Assembly (NCBI RefSeq): GCF_900102905.1 | Contig: NZ_FNFV01000002.1 | Span: 541,933 to 605,932, forward strand | Source of the DNA: Meinhardsimonia xiamenensis | GTDB taxonomy: Bacteria; Pseudomonadota; Alphaproteobacteria; Rhodobacterales; Rhodobacteraceae | DNA: 64,000 bases | Direction: 5' to 3' | Part shown: positions 30,005 through 39,137 of the stretch, piece by piece | How the letters are laid out: each line of letters begins with the position of its first letter | Position numbering within the stretch: position 1 is the stretch's first letter | Notes under the pieces: generated by a model | The model's input: the letters and a program-made list of their open reading frames with translations, nothing else | What the model was told of the DNA's origin: nothing | Databases searched by the model: none | Translations under genes and position numbers: made by a program

Positions 30005-30110
30005 CGCCCGTCCCTCCCGATCGCGCGCCAGGTGGCGCTGCACCCATCTAGGACGCGCCGGCACCGCCGAACAAGGGCGCATGCGCCCGGCCCGGTGCCA
30101 CGCATGGCAT

Positions 30111-30158
30111 CATCATCCTGGCACAAATACCCCGGGGGTCCGGGGGCGGCGCCCCCGG
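30111..30158. repeat. Dispersed repeat copy A
   Basis: CATCATCCTGG, then CAAATACCCC, followed by an 8-base stem with a 3-base loop (30140-30158). It lies in the divergent gap between the alpha-glucosidase and soeA genes, where it cannot act as a terminator of either. Confidence 0.8.
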
Positions 30159-30252
30159 CGGCCGGTCCCTGAGGAGCGGAAAAAAATCCTTGGCATTGGC
30201 CGGAGGAAGGGGACATATCCCACATCGGGAGGGCGAGGGAGAACAGCACAAC

Positions 30253-33075
30253 ATGGCACGACCGGAACCGCGGCCATCGCCGCCAGTCTCTGACGAGGTG
30301 CGGCGCACCACCTGCTACATGTGCGCCTGCCGCTGCGGGATCAACGTGCATATGCAGAACGGGCAGGTCAAATACATCGAAGGCAACCGCGACCACCCGG
30401 TCAACCGCGGCGTCCTCTGCGCCAAGGGCTCGGCGGGGATCATGCAGCATCTCTCGCCGGCGCGGCTGCGCGCGCCGCTCAAGCGGGTGGGCCCCCGCGG
30501 CTCGGGGGAGTTCGAGGAGATCTCCTGGGACGAGGCCTATGAAATCGCCACGGGCTGGCTGAAGCCGCTGCGCGAGAACGCGCCCGAGAAGCTCGCCTTC
30601 TTCACCGGCCGCGACCAGTCCCAGTCCTTCACCGGCTACTGGGCGCAGGCTTTCGGCACGCCCAACTACGCCGCCCATGGCGGCTTCTGCTCGGTCAACA
30701 TGGCCGCGGCCGGCATCTACACGCTGGGCGGGGCGTTCTGGGAATTCGGTCAGCCGGACTGGGAGCGCACCAAGCTCCTCGTGCTGTTCGGCGTCGCCGA
30801 GGACCATGACTCGAACCCGATCAAGATCGGCATCGGCCAGCTCAAGGCGCGCGGCGCCAAGGTGATCGGGGTCAACCCCATCCGCTCGGGCTACAATGCC
30901 GTGGCTGACGAATGGTTCGGCATCACGCCGGGCACGGACGGGCTCTTCATCGGCGCGCTCATCCACGAGCTCCTGCGCGCCGGCAGGATCGATCTCGACT
31001 ATCTCGCCCGCTACACCAACGCGCCCTTCCTCGTGAATGTCGAGTCGGGCCATGAGGCCGAGGGGTTGTTTCTGCGCGGCGAAGACGGGCACGCTCTGGT
31101 GCGCGACCGGCGGACGGGAAGGCTGGTACCCTACGACACGCGCGGCATCCGGCCCGACCTCGCGGCCGACCTCACCCACGATGGCGCGCGGCACCGGGCT
31201 GCGCTGACGCTTCTGGCCGAGCGCTACCTCTCAGACAAGTACAGCCCCGCGGCAGTGGCCGAGCGCTGCGGAATTGACGCCGCGCGCATCCGCGCCCTCG
31301 CCGCCGAGCTCGCCCGCGTGGCCTTCGAGGAAGAGATCGCGCTCGACCGGCCCTGGACGGACTGGAAGGGCGAGCGGCACGAGAAGATGATCGGCCGGCC
31401 GGTGAGCTTTCACGCCATGCGCGGCATCTCGGCCCATTCCAACGGCTTCCAGACGGCCCGCGCCTTGCACATCCTGCAGATCCTCCTGGGCTCGGTCGAG
31501 GTGCCGGGGGGCTTCCGCTTCAAGCCGCCATACCCCAAGCCGCCGGAGGCGCATCCGCGCCCGCACGGCCACGCCGCGCCCGGCAAACCGCTTGACGGGC
31601 CGCATCTGGGCTATCCGCTGGGGCCTGAGCATCTGCTTGTCGGCGAGGACGGCCGCCCGCTCAGGATCGACAAGGCTTTCACCTGGGAGCACCCGCTCTC
31701 GGTGCACGGGCTGATGCACATGGTCATCGCCAATGCCCATGCGGGCGATCCCTACCCGATCGACACGCTGTTTCTCTACATGGCCAACATGGCGTGGAAC
31801 TCGTCGATGAACACCGCCGAGACCATCGCCATGCTCACCGACCGCGGCGATGATGGCGAATATGTCATCCCGCGCATCATCTATTCCGACGCCTATTCCT
31901 CCGAGATGGTCGCCTATGCCGACCTCGTGCTGCCCGACACGACCTATCTGGAGCGCCACGACTGCATCTCGCTTCTCGACCGGCCGATCTGCGAGGCCGA
32001 TGCCGCCGCCGATGCGATCCGCTGGCCAGTGGTGGAGCCGGACCGGAACGTGAAGGGCTTCCAGACCGTGCTCGTCGAGCTTGGCGCACGGCTGGGCCTG
32101 CCCGGTTTCGTCAACGCCGATGGCAGTCCGAAATACCGCGACTATGCCGATTACATCGTCAACCACGAACGCCGCCCCGGCGTCGGCCCCTTGGCGGGCT
32201 GGCGCAACCCCGACGGCTCGGGGCAGGGCAGGGGCGCGCCCAACCCCGATCAGCTCGAGCGCTACATCGAGAACGGCGGCTTCTGGATCGCGCACATCCC
32301 CGAGGAGGCGCGCTTCTACAAGCCCTGGAACGCCGCCTATCAGGAATGGGCGGTGAAGATCGGGCTCTATGACAGCGCCCAGCCTTACGTCTTCAACCTC
32401 TATTCCGAACCCCTGCGCCGCTTCCAGCGCGCCGCCGAGGGCCACGGGCCGATCCAGCCGCCCGAGCATCTGCGCGCGCGCATCCGCACCGCCTTCACGC
32501 CGATCCCCGACTGGTATCCGCCCTTCGAAGAGGAGCTCGTGGACGAGGAGGCCTTCCCCTACCACGCGCTCACCCAGCGGCCGATGCACATGTATCACAG
32601 CTGGGGCAGCCAGAATGCCTGGCTGAGGCAGATCACCAATGCCCACAAGCTCTACCTGCCCGCCGAGATCTGGGAGGAAAAGGGCTTCGAGGAGGGCGAC
32701 TGGGCCTGGGTCACCTCCGCGCACGGGCGCATCAAGGTGCCGGTGGGGCGGATGGATGCGCTCAACGGCAAGACCATGTGGACCTGGAACGCCATCGGCA
32801 AGCGCCGCGGCACCTGGGCGCTTCACCCCGATGCGCCCGAAGCTGTAAAGGGATTTATTATCAACCATTTGATCGGCGAACTTCTGCCTCCGCGCGGGGA
32901 CGGCATGCGCTGGGCCAATTCCGATCCGGTCACCGGGCAGGCGGCCTGGTTCGACCTGCGCGTGGCGATCGAAAAGGCGCCGCGGGGCGAGGAGGCCGAG
33001 CCCGTCTTCCCCGAAATCGCCTCGCCGGTTGGCCGGGGGCCGGGTATCGTCCGTTTCGGGGAGGCGTTCAAATGA
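30253..33075 (+). CDS. soeA: Sulfite dehydrogenase-type molybdopterin subunit (SoeA)
   Basis: 940-residue molybdopterin oxidoreductase of the DMSO reductase family. The N-terminal [4Fe-4S] motif uses Cys 21, 24, 28 and 56 (TTCYMCACRCG and GVLCAKGS). There is no Tat signal, so it works in the cytoplasm, as SoeA does, unlike exported PsrA or DmsA. The Cys in HGGFCSVNMAAAG may be the molybdenum ligand. SoeABC oxidises sulfite to sulfate and feeds electrons to quinone. The start at ATG 30253 gives the usual N-terminus; 21 extra upstream codons are non-conserved. soeB and soeC follow with overlapping codons. Other cytoplasmic members such as polysulfide or thiosulfate reductases are possible but fit less well. 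Confidence 0.82.
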   Translation: MARPEPRPSPPVSDEVRRTTCYMCACRCGINVHMQNGQVKYIEGNRDHPVNRGVLCAKGSAGIMQHLSPARLRAPLKRVGPRGSGEFEEISWDEAYEIATGWLKPLRENAPEKLAFFTGRDQSQSFTGYWAQAFGTPNYAAHGGFCSVNMAAAGIYTLGGAFWEFGQPDWERTKLLVLFGVAEDHDSNPIKIGIGQLKARGAKVIGVNPIRSGYNAVADEWFGITPGTDGLFIGALIHELLRAGRIDLDYLARYTNAPFLVNVESGHEAEGLFLRGEDGHALVRDRRTGRLVPYDTRGIRPDLAADLTHDGARHRAALTLLAERYLSDKYSPAAVAERCGIDAARIRALAAELARVAFEEEIALDRPWTDWKGERHEKMIGRPVSFHAMRGISAHSNGFQTARALHILQILLGSVEVPGGFRFKPPYPKPPEAHPRPHGHAAPGKPLDGPHLGYPLGPEHLLVGEDGRPLRIDKAFTWEHPLSVHGLMHMVIANAHAGDPYPIDTLFLYMANMAWNSSMNTAETIAMLTDRGDDGEYVIPRIIYSDAYSSEMVAYADLVLPDTTYLERHDCISLLDRPICEADAAADAIRWPVVEPDRNVKGFQTVLVELGARLGLPGFVNADGSPKYRDYADYIVNHERRPGVGPLAGWRNPDGSGQGRGAPNPDQLERYIENGGFWIAHIPEEARFYKPWNAAYQEWAVKIGLYDSAQPYVFNLYSEPLRRFQRAAEGHGPIQPPEHLRARIRTAFTPIPDWYPPFEEELVDEEAFPYHALTQRPMHMYHSWGSQNAWLRQITNAHKLYLPAEIWEEKGFEEGDWAWVTSAHGRIKVPVGRMDALNGKTMWTWNAIGKRRGTWALHPDAPEAVKGFIINHLIGELLPPRGDGMRWANSDPVTGQAAWFDLRVAIEKAPRGEEAEPVFPEIASPVGRGPGIVRFGEAFK

Positions 33076-33818
33076 CCGACCTGCCGCGCAGCACCGAAAG
33101 GAAGCTCGGCCTCGTGATCGATCTCGACACCTGCGTCGGCTGCCATGCCTGCGTGATCTCCTGCAAGGGCTGGAACACCGTCTCGGCCGACAACGCGCCC
33201 TTGTCGGACTTCGACGCCTACGGCCCCGATCCGCAGGGCACCTTCCTCAACCGCGTGCACAGCTACGAAGTCACGCCCGAGGAGGGAGGCGCGGCGCAGG
33301 TGGTGCATTTTCCCCGCTCCTGCCTGCACTGCGAGGATGCCCCCTGCGTCACCGTCTGCCCCACCGGCGCAAGCTTCAAGCGCGCCGAGGACGGCATCGT
33401 GCTCGTCAACGAGGATGACTGCATGGGCTGCGGCCTGTGCGCCTGGGCCTGCCCCTATGGCGCGCGCGAGCTCGACCTCGCCGCGGGCGTGATGAAGAAA
33501 TGCACGCTCTGCATCGACCGCATCTACAACGAGAACCTGCCCGAGGAAGACCGCGTGCCCGCCTGCGTGCGCTCCTGCCCCGCCGGCGCGCGCCATTTCG
33601 GCGACCTTGGCGACCCCGACAGCGCCGTCTCGCGGCTGGTGGCCGAACGCGGCGGCATGGAGCTGATGCCCGAATGCGGCACGCGGCCCGTCAACCGCTA
33701 TCTGCCGCCGCGCCCGCGCGACCGGGCGGTGAAAGGCAGTCTCGAGAACGCCGCCGAAGACAGCGCCCGCCCCTCGGGCTTTCTCGGCTGGCTTGACCGG
33801 GCACTGGAGGCGCTCTGA
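33072..33818 (+). CDS. soeB: Sulfite dehydrogenase-type iron-sulfur subunit (SoeB)
   Basis: 248-residue electron-transfer subunit with four [4Fe-4S] cluster motifs: CVGCHACVISCKGWN near residue 21, SCLHCEDAPCVTVCPTGA, CMGCGLCAWACPYGAREL and CTLCIDRI with CVRSCPAGARHFGD. The ferredoxin layout matches DmsB/PsrB/SoeB. It carries electrons from the molybdopterin subunit to the membrane subunit. Its ATG overlaps the soeA stop (ATGA). The C-terminal 40 residues are an extended basic tail that may contact SoeC. Confidence 0.88.
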   Translation: MTDLPRSTERKLGLVIDLDTCVGCHACVISCKGWNTVSADNAPLSDFDAYGPDPQGTFLNRVHSYEVTPEEGGAAQVVHFPRSCLHCEDAPCVTVCPTGASFKRAEDGIVLVNEDDCMGCGLCAWACPYGARELDLAAGVMKKCTLCIDRIYNENLPEEDRVPACVRSCPAGARHFGDLGDPDSAVSRLVAERGGMELMPECGTRPVNRYLPPRPRDRAVKGSLENAAEDSARPSGFLGWLDRALEAL

Positions 33819-34690
33819 TGCATCCCGCCGTTTCCGTCATCCTCTTCACCACGCTCTCGGGGGCGGGCTTCGGCCTCTTCGCCTGGCTTGGCACCGGCCG
33901 GCCGCCGGTGACCGGTTGGCCCGCCTTCTGGTTCTACTTCATGGGCTACGGCCTTGCGGTTACAGGGCTTTTCGCTTCCGCCTTCCACCTCGCCAACCCG
34001 AAGAACGCGATCAAGGCGTTCAGCCAGTGGCGCTCGAGCTGGCTCTCGCGCGAGGCGGTGCTTTCGGTGGCAACGCTCCTCGTCATCGCCCCTTATGCCA
34101 TCGGTCGCATCTTCTATGGCGAGAACTGGGCAGCGCTTGGTCTCGCGGGCAGCATCCTCTCCATTCTCACCGTCTTCTCTACCGCGATGATCTACACCCA
34201 GCTCAGGACCGTGCCGCGCTGGAACACGCCGCTGACGCCGCTTCTGTTTCTTGCCTACGCCGTGACGGGCGGCGCGATCCTCGCCGGCCAGTCCGAGGCC
34301 GCGATCTGGCTTCTCCTCGCCCTTGGCCTCATCCAGCTCGCGCACTGGATGCTCGGCGACAGCCGCTTCGCCGCCGCCGGCCACGACATGGGCACGGCAA
34401 CGGGGCTCGGCCGCATCGGCCGGGTGCGGCTTCTCGAGCCGCCGCATTCGGGCGGCAACTACCTTCTGCACGAGATGGTCTTCCGTATCGGCCGCCGCCA
34501 TGCCATGAAGCTGCGCGTGCTCGCCTTCCTCGGCGCCGTGGCGCTGCCTTTGGCAATTCTCCTTGCCTTCGGGGCGGCCCCGGCGGCGACGGCGCTGGCC
34601 GCGGCCGTGCATCTTCTCGGCACGCTGGCCTCGCGCTGGCTGTTCTTCGCCGAGGCGCGGCACGTGGTCGGGCTCTATTACGGGCGCTGA
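33818..34690 (+). CDS. soeC: Sulfite dehydrogenase-type membrane subunit (SoeC)
   Basis: 290-residue DmsC-like membrane anchor with about eight helices, starting HPAVSVILFTTLSGAGFGLF. It anchors the SoeAB pair and exchanges electrons with quinone. The segment ASAFHLANPKNAIKAFSQWR and the later FFAEARHVVGLYYG are typical of the family. It overlaps soeB by one base (TGATG). The three soe genes clearly form a translationally coupled operon, and an SDR gene follows after 33 bases. Confidence 0.85.
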   Translation: MHPAVSVILFTTLSGAGFGLFAWLGTGRPPVTGWPAFWFYFMGYGLAVTGLFASAFHLANPKNAIKAFSQWRSSWLSREAVLSVATLLVIAPYAIGRIFYGENWAALGLAGSILSILTVFSTAMIYTQLRTVPRWNTPLTPLLFLAYAVTGGAILAGQSEAAIWLLLALGLIQLAHWMLGDSRFAAAGHDMGTATGLGRIGRVRLLEPPHSGGNYLLHEMVFRIGRRHAMKLRVLAFLGAVALPLAILLAFGAAPAATALAAAVHLLGTLASRWLFFAEARHVVGLYYGR

Positions 34691-34723
34691 GCCGCGCCCG
34701 CAGGCAAGAGGGAGAGGCAAGCG

Positions 34724-35491
34724 ATGCAGATCGGCAAGGACACGCCCGCGGTGGTCACGGGAGGCGCAAGCGGGCTTGGCAAGGCCACCGCGGCGGCGCT
34801 GGCGCGGGCGGGCGCGCCCGTCACCATTCTCGATCTCGACGCGGAGACCGGCGAGGCCACCGCCGAGGCCATCGGCGCGCGCTTCATCCGCACCGATGTC
34901 ACTGACCCCGAAAGCATCGCCGCGGCACTTTCCGCCGCCGCCGAGGCCAATGGCGCCCCCCGCATCCACGTCAACTGCGCCGGCATCGGGCCTGCGGCCA
35001 AGACCGTCTCGCGCGGCGCGCCGCATGATCCGGCGCTTTTCGAGAAGGTGATCCGCGTCAACCTTCTCGGCAGCTTCTGGGCGGCAAGCCAGTCTGCGGC
35101 GCTGATGAGCGCGCTCGATCCCCTGAACGAGGATGGCGAGCGCGGCGTCATCGTTCACACCGCCTCGGTCGCCGCCTTCGAGGGGCAGATCGGCCAGGTG
35201 GCCTATGCCACCTCCAAGAGCGGCATCGTCGGCATGACGCTGCCGATGGCGCGCGACCTTGCCGACAAGGGCATCCGGGTGATGACCATCGCGCCCGGCA
35301 TCTTCCTCACGCCGCTTCTCGCCGGTCTGCCGCAGGAGGTGCAGGTGAGCCTCGGCCAGCAGGTGCCCTTCCCCCGCCGTCTCGGCGACCCCGCTGAATT
35401 CGCCGAGCTCGCGCTCGAGATCGTCCGCAACCCGATGCTGAACGGCTCCGTCATCCGGCTCGATGGCGCCATCCGCATGGCACCCAGATAG
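34724..35491 (+). CDS. Short-chain dehydrogenase/reductase, 3-hydroxyacyl-CoA dehydrogenase type 2-like
   Basis: 255-residue SDR. The cofactor motif is TGGASGLGKATAAALARAG, with Asp in LDLDAETG indicating NAD(H). The catalytic residues are Ser in TASVAAFEGQ and Tyr/Lys in YATSKSG. GIRVMTIAPGIFLTPLLAGL and FPRRLGDPAEFAELA resemble HSD10-type 3-hydroxyacyl-CoA dehydrogenases. It follows soeC by 33 bases with GAGGCAAGCG upstream and may be in the same transcript, but no functional link with sulfite oxidation is known to me. Confidence 0.83.
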   Translation: MQIGKDTPAVVTGGASGLGKATAAALARAGAPVTILDLDAETGEATAEAIGARFIRTDVTDPESIAAALSAAAEANGAPRIHVNCAGIGPAAKTVSRGAPHDPALFEKVIRVNLLGSFWAASQSAALMSALDPLNEDGERGVIVHTASVAAFEGQIGQVAYATSKSGIVGMTLPMARDLADKGIRVMTIAPGIFLTPLLAGLPQEVQVSLGQQVPFPRRLGDPAEFAELALEIVRNPMLNGSVIRLDGAIRMAPR

Positions 35492-35501
35492 CGCCCCTCT
35501 C

Positions 35502-35568
35502 TCACCCTGGGTGGCAATACCCCGGGGGTGAATGCCGCGGAGCGGCAGAGGGGGCAGCGCCCCCTGCC
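35502..35568. repeat. Dispersed repeat copy B
   Basis: TCACCCTGGG, then GGCAATACCCC, a 17-base spacer and an imperfect stem (GGCAG and GGGGGC against GCCCCC and TGCC) with an AGC loop. It sits between the tandem SDR and isomerase genes. The core is one of the two most diverged. Confidence 0.75.
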
Positions 35569-35639
35569 ACCCCTTGCGGCCTGCGCGCCGGCCGATAGTC
35601 TGGGCCGGAAAACCCGCTTTCCCCTGAAGGGCACGTTTC

Positions 35640-36329
35640 ATGAAACGCTCCGAAGTCAACGAGATCATCCGCGAGGCCGCGGATTTCATCCGCGCCCATG
35701 GCTTCCTTCTGCCTCCCTTCGCCTTCTGGAGCCCCGACGAGCTCGCCGCCCGCGCGGGCCGCGATAGCGCGCGCATCCGCGACCACCGCCTCGGCTGGGA
35801 CATCACCGATTACGGGCAGGGCCGCTTCGCCGAGCTTGGCCTCACCCTCTTCACCGTCCGCAACGGGGTAAAGGCGAACATCGCCCGCGGCATGGGCATG
35901 CTCTATGCCGAGAAGATCATGATCTCGCGCGAGCACCAGATCAGCCCCATGCACCGGCACGTGCTCAAGACCGAGGACATCATCAACCGCGGCGGCGCGA
36001 CGCTGGTGCTCGAACTTTTCCACCGCGCCGAGGACGGCTCGATCGACGAGACCGCGCCGGTGCGCGTCTTCTGCGACGGCAGCGAGCGGGTGCTGAAGGG
36101 CGGCGAGCATCTGGCGCTTTCGCCCGGCGAGAGCGTCACCCTCGAGCCCGACACGTGGCATGCCTTCTGGGGGGAGGGCGGGCCGGTGCTGATCGGCGAG
36201 GTCTCCAACGTCAACGACGATCTCACCGACAACATCTTCCGCGACCCGATCGGCCGCTTCTCCGAGATCGAGGAGGACGAGCCGCCCATCCATCTTCTGG
36301 TCAGCGACTATGACCGCTGGCTTGGGTGA
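35640..36329 (+). CDS. D-lyxose/D-mannose isomerase
   Basis: 229-residue cupin-type sugar isomerase interconverting D-lyxose with D-xylulose, or D-mannose with D-fructose. The metal-binding residues are in SPMHRHVLKTEDIINRGG (two His and a Glu or Lys region) and EPDTWHAFWGEGG. EISNVNDD-like GEVSNVNDDLTDNIF follows, as in characterised lyxose isomerases. It precedes the aldo-keto reductase gene by 13 bases and probably forms an operon with it. A link to the fructose-type transporter elsewhere in the window is plausible but unproven. Confidence 0.82.
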   Translation: MKRSEVNEIIREAADFIRAHGFLLPPFAFWSPDELAARAGRDSARIRDHRLGWDITDYGQGRFAELGLTLFTVRNGVKANIARGMGMLYAEKIMISREHQISPMHRHVLKTEDIINRGGATLVLELFHRAEDGSIDETAPVRVFCDGSERVLKGGEHLALSPGESVTLEPDTWHAFWGEGGPVLIGEVSNVNDDLTDNIFRDPIGRFSEIEEDEPPIHLLVSDYDRWLG

Positions 36330-36342
36330 CACGAGGACACCG

Positions 36343-37392
36343 ATGAGCTACCAGCCGGCCTCCGACCGCTACGACGCCATGAAATACCGCCGCACCGGCC
36401 GCTCGGGGCTCGATCTGCCGGTGATCTCGCTGGGGCTGTGGCACAATTTCGGCGAGACAACGCCGCATGAGACCAAGCGCGTCATCTGTCGCACCGCCTT
36501 CGATCACGGCATCACCCACTTCGATCTCGCCAACAACTACGGCCCGCCGCCGGGCTCGGCCGAGGAAGCGTTTGGAGAGATCCTGCGCACCGACTTCCGC
36601 GGCCTGCGCGACGAGCTCGTCATCTCCTCGAAAGCAGGCTACCGGATGTGGCCGGGCCCTTACGGCGAGTGGGGAAGCCGCAAGTATCTGATCGCCTCCT
36701 GCGACGCCTCGCTGAGGCGCATGGGGCTCGATTACGTGGACATCTTCTATTCCCACCGCTTCGACCCCGCCACGCCGCTCGAAGAGACCATGGGCGCGCT
36801 CGACCATATCGTGCGCTCGGGCCGTGCGCTCTATGTGGGCATCTCCAGCTACAACTCGCGGCGCACCCGCGAGGCGGTGGCGATTTTGAAGGAGCTTGGC
36901 ACGCCCTGCCTCATCCATCAGCCGAGCTATTCGATGCTCAACCGCTGGATCGAGCGCGACGGCCTTCTCGACACGCTCGAGGAGCTTGGCATGGGTTGCA
37001 TCGTCTTCAGCCCGCTTGCCCAGGGCATGCTGACCTCGAAGTATCTCTCCGGCATCCCCGAGGACAGCCGCGCGGCCCGCGGCGGCGCGCTCAGGCCCGA
37101 ATGGCTCACTGATCGCGCCCTCGAGAAGATCCGCGCGCTTGACGCCATCGCCCGCCGCCGGGGGCAGACGCTTGCCCAGATGGCCATTGCCTGGGCGCTG
37201 CGTGACGGGCGGGTGACAAGCGCGCTCATCGGTGCCTCGCGGCCCGAACAGGTGATCGACTGCGCCGGCGCCATCGCCAACCTCGACTTCAGCGCCGAGG
37301 AGCTTGCCGAGATCGATGCCCTCGCCACCGATGAGTCGATCAACATCTGGGCCCGCTCGGCAGAACTGGAAGGGCCCGAACGGATCCGATGA
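36343..37392 (+). CDS. Aldo/keto reductase, L-glyceraldehyde 3-phosphate reductase-like
   Basis: 349-residue NADPH-dependent reductase. The catalytic tetrad is visible: Asp and Tyr in HFDLANNYGPPPG, Lys in VISSKAGYRMW and His in IFYSHRFDP. The insertion KAGYRMWPGPYGEWGSRKYL is typical of the YghZ (MgrA) group, which reduces L-glyceraldehyde 3-phosphate and methylglyoxal. Cofactor-binding LIGASRPEQVIDC lies near the C-terminus. The ATG at 36343 has GAGG upstream; 11 further in-frame residues overlap the isomerase gene. Its stop overlaps the peroxidase start (ATGA). Confidence 0.87.
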   Translation: MSYQPASDRYDAMKYRRTGRSGLDLPVISLGLWHNFGETTPHETKRVICRTAFDHGITHFDLANNYGPPPGSAEEAFGEILRTDFRGLRDELVISSKAGYRMWPGPYGEWGSRKYLIASCDASLRRMGLDYVDIFYSHRFDPATPLEETMGALDHIVRSGRALYVGISSYNSRRTREAVAILKELGTPCLIHQPSYSMLNRWIERDGLLDTLEELGMGCIVFSPLAQGMLTSKYLSGIPEDSRAARGGALRPEWLTDRALEKIRALDAIARRRGQTLAQMAIAWALRDGRVTSALIGASRPEQVIDCAGAIANLDFSAEELAEIDALATDESINIWARSAELEGPERIR

Positions 37393-38714
37393 AGCGCCTT
37401 GCCGCGATTCTTGCCGCGCTGCTCGTGCTCGCGCCCATCGCCGGGGCAGGGGAGCTGCCCGCCCCGGTGACCGACGCCGACTACCTGTCCGTGAACATGG
37501 ATGAGGCGCGGCTCGGCCAGCTCCTCTTCTACGACCCGATCCTTTCGGGCAACCGCAACATCTCCTGCGCCACCTGCCACCACCCGCGCTTTGCCACCTC
37601 CGACGGGCTGTCACTCGGCATCGGGGAGGGCGGCATCGGGCTTGGGCCCGCGCGCAGGCCTGACCCCGCGAACCTCCCCGAGCAGCGCATCCCCCGCAAC
37701 TCCACCGCGCTCTTCAATCTCGGCGCGCGCGAATTCACCCGCCTCTTTCACGACGGCCGCATCGAGGCCGACGCGGCCCGGCCGGGCGGGATCCGCACGC
37801 CGCTCGACGAGGACATGACGCTGGGCTTCTCCGGCGTCCTTGCGGCGCAGACGATGTTCCCCGTCCTCAGCCAGGACGAGATGGCCGGCCACTATGGCGA
37901 GAACGATGTCTCGAAGCTGGTGCGCCAGGGGCGCATCACCGGCCCCGGCGGCGCGTGGGAGAGGATCGCGGGGCGGGTGGCGGCGATCCCGGCCTATCGC
38001 GAGATGTTCGCCGCCGCCATGCCCGAGACCGCTGCGCGCGGCATCGCCTTCACCGACATCGCCAATGCCATCGCCGCCTTCATCGCCTTCGAGTGGCGCT
38101 CCGATGACAGCCCCTTTGACGCCTTCCTGCGCGGGGAAGGGGAGCTTGCGCCCGCCGCGCGGCGGGGCATGGAGCTGTTCTACGGGGAGGCGGGTTGCGC
38201 GCGCTGTCACTCCGGCAAGTTCCAGACCGATCACGAGTTTCACGCCATGGGCGTGCCGCAGATCGGCCCCGGCAAGGCCGCGCGCTTCGAGACCCACGCC
38301 CGCGACGAGGGCCGGCTGAGGGTGACGGGCCGGCCCGAAGATGCCTATGCCTTCCGCACCCCGAGCCTGCGCAACGCCACGCGGACCGGTCCCTACGGCC
38401 ATGATGGCGCCTATCGCGATCTGCGCGCCTTTCTCAAGGCGCACCTTGACCCGGCGAATGCTCCCGCGCGCTATGACCGCGCTCAGGCGGTTTTGCCTGA
38501 ACTGCCCGGCGCGCAGGATTGGCGCGCTCTCGACGATCCCGCCGAGCTGGCCCGCATCAGCGCCGCCGCGTCGCGCCAGCCTGCCGTGCGGCTTTCCCCG
38601 GCGGCCGTTGACGACTTGCTCGCCTTCCTCGCGGCGCTTGAGGATCCGGTGGTGCTTGGAGGCAGGCTCGGCATTCCCGCCGGTGTTCCGAGCGGGCTGC
38701 CGGTGGAGCGTTGA
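37389..38714 (+). CDS. Di-haem cytochrome c peroxidase (CCP/MauG family)
   Basis: 441-residue periplasmic protein with a Sec signal (MKRLAAILAALLVLAPIAGAG) and two c-haem motifs: SCATCHHPRF near residue 60 and GCARCHSGKF near 270. FRTPSLRNATRTGPYGHDGA and the early PRNSTALFNLG are conserved in bacterial cytochrome c peroxidases and MauG. It reduces hydrogen peroxide with electrons from a small cytochrome, or oxidises a protein partner if it is MauG-like. At about 440 residues it is longer than a classic CcpA (about 320-350), closer to the MauG/YhjA branch. It is coupled to the upstream reductase by a 4-base overlap. Confidence 0.87.
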   Translation: MKRLAAILAALLVLAPIAGAGELPAPVTDADYLSVNMDEARLGQLLFYDPILSGNRNISCATCHHPRFATSDGLSLGIGEGGIGLGPARRPDPANLPEQRIPRNSTALFNLGAREFTRLFHDGRIEADAARPGGIRTPLDEDMTLGFSGVLAAQTMFPVLSQDEMAGHYGENDVSKLVRQGRITGPGGAWERIAGRVAAIPAYREMFAAAMPETAARGIAFTDIANAIAAFIAFEWRSDDSPFDAFLRGEGELAPAARRGMELFYGEAGCARCHSGKFQTDHEFHAMGVPQIGPGKAARFETHARDEGRLRVTGRPEDAYAFRTPSLRNATRTGPYGHDGAYRDLRAFLKAHLDPANAPARYDRAQAVLPELPGAQDWRALDDPAELARISAAASRQPAVRLSPAAVDDLLAFLAALEDPVVLGGRLGIPAGVPSGLPVER

Positions 38715-39137
38715 GCGGGCAAAGCGGTGCGGGGCATGCGCATTTTGCCCATTGTAATCGCCGCGTGAACGCCCTTATGTTGTGGCGCAAGGGCGCGCAT
38801 ATCGCGAAATGCGTGCGTGTCCATGGGAATTTCGCTGTTTTGGTGTCCCCACGGCCGACAACGGCCGGAAACATCGGAACAGGACGGAAAGCGGCCCAAA
38901 GGGGCCGGTGACAGTCCCGGAGCGCATTTCAATCGCGGCCGGGTGAGAGGGGTGCAGCGCCCGAGCGCTGTGCCAAGGTAGAGATGCGATGAGGCGTGCG
39001 ACGCGCAGGATTGTCAGCTTCGGGCCGGGACCGGCTCCCGCTGGCACGCGCGCGCCCCGAATTGCCCAGGACGGACTCCATCCATCGCGCCTTGCCCTGC
39101 CGGGGCAGCGGCGCCGTCATGGATGGCGAGAGACAGC
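38715..39137 (+). other. Long leader and promoter region of rne
   Basis: No gene in 423 bases. A possible promoter is TTGTAA (38752-38757), 18 bases, TATGTT (38776-38781), which would give a leader of about 350 nt. Two small perfect hairpins follow: CGGCCG-ACAA-CGGCCG (38852-38867) and CGGCCC-AAAG-GGGCCG (38892-38907). RNase E leaders are long and structured in other bacteria and serve as self-cleavage control sites, so a similar role is likely here. Confidence 0.5.
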
